DNA of 64,000 bases from Paenibacillus sanguinis 2301083 = DSM 16941 (GTDB lineage: Bacteria > Bacillota > Bacilli > Paenibacillales > Paenibacillaceae). The stretch lies in assembly GCF_000374825.1 (NCBI RefSeq), contig NZ_KB895376.1:437460-501459 (forward strand), in the 5' to 3' direction. Below are positions 60,533 through 64,000 of this stretch, piece by piece. Under the pieces are notes generated by a model. The model saw only the letters and a list, made by a program, of their open reading frames with translations. It made no database searches and was not told where the DNA came from. Position 1 is the stretch's first letter. Every line of letters begins with the position of its first letter. The position numbers and the translations under genes are program-made.

Positions 60533-61525
60533 CTAATATTCGCTGCTATCACGTGCCTTGCGGTACGCTTCAATCCGCTCCCGGTTGCCGGGATCAATGC
60601 GCAGGGCGACGCCCCGGCAGTTGATCACAATACCACTCATATTGGCAGATACCGCGAGCAGGTCCTCATAGGTGGCAATATTGCTGCTCCAGATGTGTTT
60701 GTCGTACACTTTTTCAAATTCGGGCCAGTCTGTGAACGCAGGCAACCAGGAGGATTCATCTTCGGCACTCAAGACGCCAAATTGAATCACAGTCCCTTCC
60801 TTTAACGTTTTGCGTCCTTCTGCATCAGCGATCGAGGGATTTGCTTCCTGTAACTGCATAGGCAACAGGTATCTGGCCTGAAGCACCTCATGAAGCATCT
60901 GCATTTCCAGCCCATTCAACAGTTGTTCTCTCGCTTCCTGGCTTCCGGATGGTGCATGAAGGCCCTGAAAAAATTGCAGGAGAGCTCGTTGCAACCCCGG
61001 ATTGGTCACAGGAATATTAATCTCTGGCGTTTCACTCCAGTCCGGCGGCGGCAGCAGTTCATCGCGCTTGAGTTCCACATGATATTGTCCATTATCCAGT
61101 AAAATCCCCGGAAGTCCCCACACATGAAACAAACCCAGAGTAGGAAGGATCTCCTTCAGTCCAATTCTCTTCATTTCCAGCATGACAAGCTGTTGCATAA
61201 AATAATCCTGGGCACTGGCGGCAAATTCCTCCCGGGAAAAAATCCACACCCGGCCTTCACCATCAATGTACGGGTACTGCGTGGCTCTGTCGTATGCAAC
61301 ATAAAGTGCTTCGGCGGCCTTGAATTTATCGTGTAGGGTAGTGGTAAAGCTTTGGATACGTTCGTCGAGGTAAACATGAGGGAAGGCTTCTTCCTCTTTA
61401 AACCTGTTTGCGGTATGTATTAAAAAATTCAATTCCTGAATGGAGAGCTGACCTAGTTCCTCTACTACAAGCTCCGGGCTCAGAATAAATCTTCTGCCGA
61501 TTTCATCCTTGCGTTCCTCATTCAT
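60533..61525 (-). CDS. SseB-domain protein
   Basis: The 330-residue soluble protein has a helical N-terminal SseB-like part (ELSIQELNFLIHTA, VYLDERIQSFTTTLHDKFKA, VWIFSREEFAASA). Its C-terminal SseB-like domain reads VIQFGVLSAEDESSWLPAFTDWPEFEKVY and NMSGIVINCRGVALRI (in parts). The role of SseB domains in Bacillota is unclear; some link to secretion or polymorphic toxin systems. The ATG follows GGGAGGAACCTAAGG, and a TATACT -10 lies at 61572-61567. It is the first non-phage gene next to the tail cluster. Confidence 0.7.
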   Translation of the reverse strand: MNEERKDEIGRRFILSPELVVEELGQLSIQELNFLIHTANRFKEEEAFPHVYLDERIQSFTTTLHDKFKAAEALYVAYDRATQYPYIDGEGRVWIFSREEFAASAQDYFMQQLVMLEMKRIGLKEILPTLGLFHVWGLPGILLDNGQYHVELKRDELLPPPDWSETPEINIPVTNPGLQRALLQFFQGLHAPSGSQEAREQLLNGLEMQMLHEVLQARYLLPMQLQEANPSIADAEGRKTLKEGTVIQFGVLSAEDESSWLPAFTDWPEFEKVYDKHIWSSNIATYEDLLAVSANMSGIVINCRGVALRIDPGNRERIEAYRKARDSSEY

Positions 61526-61745
61526 CCTTAGGTTCCTCCCTTATCTGCTCTTTTACGTTGGTTTTAGTATAGCTTTGTTGGCTGGAGGGGGAAAGGGACC
61601 ATAGATGCCTTTGTCGGTTGTTGTGATTGCGGTTGTTGCCATGCAGGTTGTGGGTAGTTGTGGACAAAAACTGATAGGAGTTTGATGAAAGGAACAGCTA
61701 GTGTTCATCAGGCCGATGAGGAGATCAGTTCAATGTGAGATTACA
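61526..61745. other. junction between host gene and phage tail cluster
   Basis: The region holds the promoter of the SseB-domain gene (-10 TATACT, 61572-61567) and a T/G-rich stretch with repeated GGTTGTTG(T/C) words (61615-61665). No attachment site or gene is apparent. Confidence 0.45.
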
Positions 61746-61786
61746 CAAAAACAGGCCGATCTTGGGGATTCCCCAGGAGCGGCCTG
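61746..61786 (-). terminator. intrinsic terminator of the phage tail operon
   Basis: CAGGCCG/CGGCCTG arms (61752-61758 and 61780-61786) with an inner GGGGA/TCCCC stem. On the minus strand it is followed by TTTTTGTG. It is about 200 nt past the last tail gene. Confidence 0.85.
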
Positions 61787-61989
61787 CGTGAAGTACGTAG
61801 TACAATCGTCATTCGTAGCGCTTTTGTGATGAATGTTAAAACCAGATTTCTGAATGTTTAGCATTCGGTAGGAGAAATTGCGTCTTTGAAAATCCTCACT
61901 CCAAACTTCTCCATATCCTGCGTCAATGGCAATCCTCAATGTTATCGCTATTTTGCACATAAAATACGCCTTACGGAGCGCCCTAATAG

Positions 61990-62271
61990 TTATTTTGCAC
62001 CTATAACTGGCGGGTCTTCTACGTAATTATCTTGCAACCACTCCAACTCACAAACTCCAACCGTTCCGGTATTCGTTTTGTAGATAAACTGCCCGGGAGC
62101 GGCCACAATGGTGGTTGTACCGTTTTTTAGCGTAATGGATTGAAGATCACCTGTGTTAGAAAAGTCAACTGTGATACCCATACCTGTAAGCTGGATAATC
62201 GGCTGTATGGATGAAAAATCAATAAATTCATGAGCCTGTACGTAGTCTTTTGAACGAAACATTCTAATCAT
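61990..62271 (-). CDS. small phage protein after the tail fibre
   Basis: The 93-residue protein has no signal peptide or membrane helix. It seems beta-rich (GMGITVDFSNTGDLQSITLKNG read in parts, then TTTIVAAPGQFIY). Genes of this size after a tail fibre often encode fibre-assembly factors or small adaptors. It starts 16 nt after the tail-fibre stop, with GGGAAGTATAA before the ATG. Family not recognised. Confidence 0.65.
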   Translation of the reverse strand: MIRMFRSKDYVQAHEFIDFSSIQPIIQLTGMGITVDFSNTGDLQSITLKNGTTTIVAAPGQFIYKTNTGTVGVCELEWLQDNYVEDPPVIGAK

Positions 62272-62287
62272 TTATACTTCCCTTCGA

Positions 62288-63178
62288 TCAATAATATTCG
62301 ATGACCTCAAATGAAACAGTTATTTCTAAACTTCTTACCGATTCTCCAGCTCCTTCGCTTGTCACAGTTACTGTAGTAGAGTCAGTAAGTGCAATACGCA
62401 ATGCATAGTCATCGGGGTCAAAATCATTCTCACTTTGGGATGATGAAGTCGAAAAGCCTAACAAATTTAATGATGTTTTAGACATGTCAACAGCAGGAAT
62501 AGTGACGGTAAATTGGCCGCCCCTAGTTTTTGTGTGCGTATACCTAGATACTCTTTTCACTCCACCACCCCCAAATATTTTCCAATTTGTCCATGTTCCA
62601 CTTCTCATTTGCCTCCAATACGTAACTCCTGTATTAAAATTCGTTGCCCTCTGAAATCTCCAAGCTCCGGGGTTAGCAGAATGCACGATATTCTCGACAT
62701 AATGCCATTCCGTACTTGGGGCATTAGCCATGCTGTACCCATCGTAAAAACCGTTTTCTGTGATGCTATTCAGATTGTTGGCAGACCGCGTAGCTCTCGG
62801 TAAGCTTGCGTTTATAGCATTGTTCTCCGCCCCATTCCACTTCCCCCGCTCTGCCGCCGTAATGTGCATGGTCGTATTGTTGGCATGTGTTGATAGGCCA
62901 GTACCTGCCTGTGCCGCTGCGGAATTGGCGGCGTTGGCCGTGTTTTGGGCGGCTAATGCTGCGTCATGGGCGGTTTTGACCGCTAACGGCGTGGCCGCCA
63001 GGGTCTCGCTGCTGCTGTTCGCACTGCTGGAGAGCTGCACAATCCCCGGAGTGGTCAGGCTAGCGGGCGGAATCTCAATGTTATCTACCTCGCTACGCAA
63101 ATCATTGATCTCCTGCCCGATGTCGTTCATGTCCGCCGGCTTCACCGTGTCGGACATTTTCCAATCTGTCTTGGCCAT
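62288..63178 (-). CDS. phage tail fibre protein with pyocin-knob-like domain
   Basis: The 296-residue protein starts with a short anchor (MAKTDWKMSDTVKPADMNDI). It then has the phage-fibre repeat motif TPGIVQLSSSANSSSETLAATPLAVKTAHD (in parts, about 42-72), an Ala-rich collagen-like coil (AAQNTANAANSAAAQAG), and a knob domain (about 140-200) with FYDGYSMANAPSTEWHYVE and YWRQMRSGTWTNWKIFGG, as in pyocin fibres. The C-terminal 90 residues form a separate beta-rich tip. It should mediate host-surface binding. It overlaps the upstream gene by one base (TGATG). Confidence 0.88.
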   Translation of the reverse strand: MAKTDWKMSDTVKPADMNDIGQEINDLRSEVDNIEIPPASLTTPGIVQLSSSANSSSETLAATPLAVKTAHDAALAAQNTANAANSAAAQAGTGLSTHANNTTMHITAAERGKWNGAENNAINASLPRATRSANNLNSITENGFYDGYSMANAPSTEWHYVENIVHSANPGAWRFQRATNFNTGVTYWRQMRSGTWTNWKIFGGGGVKRVSRYTHTKTRGGQFTVTIPAVDMSKTSLNLLGFSTSSSQSENDFDPDDYALRIALTDSTTVTVTSEGAGESVRSLEITVSFEVIEYY

Positions 63179-63465
63179 CAGTTCACTACCTCCTTAACTT
63201 CTACCGTCTGCAGCATAAGCGTGTCCGACGATACCGGAACATTGACCTCATGGGTAGTCAGAATGCCATCTGCTGCATCCCGCAGCTCGACCCGTGTAAT
63301 GACGGGAACGTTAGCGGCGGGAACAATATAATTGAGGGCTACCGTTGAATCAGTTACCGCTTTTTGCTCAAACTCGTTAATCTCGTAAGATTCATTCAAA
63401 ACAACCTTGGCAATACGTGTATTAACATAGTTGGCGACCTCCTGCTTGAAAGATGCCGTGATCAT
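63178..63465 (-). CDS. small phage tail-region protein
   Basis: The 95-residue soluble protein has an N-terminal helix (SFKQEVANYVNTRIAKVVL) and then a beta-rich part ending in LQTVEVKEVVN. It overlaps the XkdU-like gene by ATGA and touches the tail fibre gene, so all three are co-translated. It may connect the baseplate with the fibre. Not recognised by name. Confidence 0.65.
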   Translation of the reverse strand: MITASFKQEVANYVNTRIAKVVLNESYEINEFEQKAVTDSTVALNYIVPAANVPVITRVELRDAADGILTTHEVNVPVSSDTLMLQTVEVKEVVN

Positions 63466-64000
63466 GTAACTTCAACCTCCGTTCCAAATGTGGCAAAGGA
63501 TTTCTCGCCTAGCTGCCATGAATCATCCAGCTTGTAGTTCCACACAATATCCCGCCGAACCAGATGCTCTTTCAGTCCAACCGTGGTATTAATAGAAGTG
63601 TTTTGCTGGTAAAGGATATTTGCGGGTTTGATGGCCTGCACGGTGTGCTGGACTTCCTTGAACAAGTTCGCATTTTCAATGTTGGTCGTCACATACAAAA
63701 CAAAGCTCGGCGGATCTACCGAAACGATGGTCATACCCGCGCCTACCAACTTGTCCAGCTGTTCTTGCAGCCAGCGTACGGTAAAAGGAGGCTTCGTCCG
63801 GTAGCGGTTCAAAATGCGCTGCTTGCGGAACTCCAGGGTTTCCGTGGCCGGATCAGCTTGAATGCCCAGCATGCGCTCCCGGCGTTTGATCGCCTGAAGC
63901 CCCGCCGTCTTTACAAATTGGTCGGCAAATAGCTTCTCCACCGCTCCTTCCAATTGATCCAGCTCCATATCTTCCGTGTGGGCCAATTGGACAAAATCCA
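63462..64000 (-). CDS. XkdU/YmfQ-type (DUF2313) phage tail protein, 5' end outside window
   Basis: The visible 178 residues match the putative tail protein found after baseplate J in Mu- and PBSX-like phages: DMELDQLEGAVEKLFADQF, GLQAIKRRERMLGIQADP, EFRKQRILNRYRTKPPFTVRWLQEQL (in parts). The frame is open through the window edge (residues DFVQ before the TTG at 63986). Family members have further N-terminal residues, so the true start lies beyond 64000. It is part of the tail module of a prophage or phage-tail-like particle. Confidence 0.82.
   Translation of the reverse strand, partial: DFVQLAHTEDMELDQLEGAVEKLFADQFVKTAGLQAIKRRERMLGIQADPATETLEFRKQRILNRYRTKPPFTVRWLQEQLDKLVGAGMTIVSVDPPSFVLYVTTNIENANLFKEVQHTVQAIKPANILYQQNTSINTTVGLKEHLVRRDIVWNYKLDDSWQLGEKSFATFGTEVEVT

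Noticed and set aside
61730-61960. 76-residue minus-strand open frame after the tail genes
   Set aside because: Runs through the intrinsic terminator stem at 61752-61786, has no ribosome binding site and reads like non-coding sequence.

Overview
The window looks like a chromosomal segment of a Paenibacillus-type Bacillota. The evidence is moderate GC, strong GGAGG ribosome binding sites, several TTG/GTG starts, a YesMN/LplABC-type xylan locus, agmatine-route putrescine genes, an OhrR regulator, UgtP, and several families of short palindromic intergenic repeats. No rRNA, tRNA or CRISPR array was recognised.

Layout. 0-5 kb: a MarR regulator, an rlmN-cutC pair, a small membrane ORF interrupted by TGA, a UgtP-type glycosyltransferase and a PAP2 phosphatase. 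5-9.7 kb: a chemoreceptor, then an operon of a cytosolic 5'-nucleotidase-type phosphoesterase, a membrane-anchored methyltransferase and a small acidic protein. 9.8-13.6 kb: a phnD-C-E-E uptake system behind a row of PhoP-box-like hexamers. 13.7-14.9 kb: glutathione peroxidase and ohrR, divergent, each with an OhrR-like box. 15-18 kb: a tightly overlapped operon of a Ser/Gly-rich exported protein, a glutathionylspermidine-synthase-like ATP-grasp enzyme, a lipoprotein and a DUF350 membrane protein. 18.4-20.7 kb is mostly intergenic. It holds a promoter-to-terminator rod-shaped RNA of about 114 nt, a nuclease-fold/winged-helix protein, tandem repeats and a MITE-like insertion with target duplication.

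20.7-26 kb: a polytopic transporter, a small membrane protein, an EamA exporter and the agmatine-to-putrescine pair aguA-aguB. 26-30.5 kb: Ada, then a MarR-MFS-oxidoreductase unit with two matching operators. 30.5-34.5 kb: a repeat protein, a luciferase-like flavin enzyme, a MATE pump and an FMN reductase. 34.7-38.1 kb: response regulator, histidine kinase and a BcrA-type ABC transporter. 38.2-42.3 kb: a GH94 phosphorylase behind a GntR-like palindrome, a permuted papain-fold protein and a CdsA-like membrane protein.

42.3-56.7 kb is one long minus-strand locus: YesM/YesN two-component system, Lpl-type ABC uptake, GH67 alpha-glucuronidase, GH2, GH43 and a polyol dehydrogenase. It reads as sensing, import and intracellular breakdown of (methyl)glucuronoxylan oligosaccharides. 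57-61.5 kb: an MBL-fold hydrolase, SelO with an octanucleotide microsatellite in its leader, and an SseB-domain protein. 61.7-64 kb: the 3' end of a phage-tail gene cluster (XkdU-like, tail fibre, two small proteins) that stops at a strong terminator with no lysis genes after it.

The best candidates for undescribed biology are the ATP-grasp operon, whose overlapping first gene encodes a protein ending in a Gly-Gly tail, and the rod-shaped RNA at 18.9 kb. All functions were assigned by reading the protein sequences; no database search was run.
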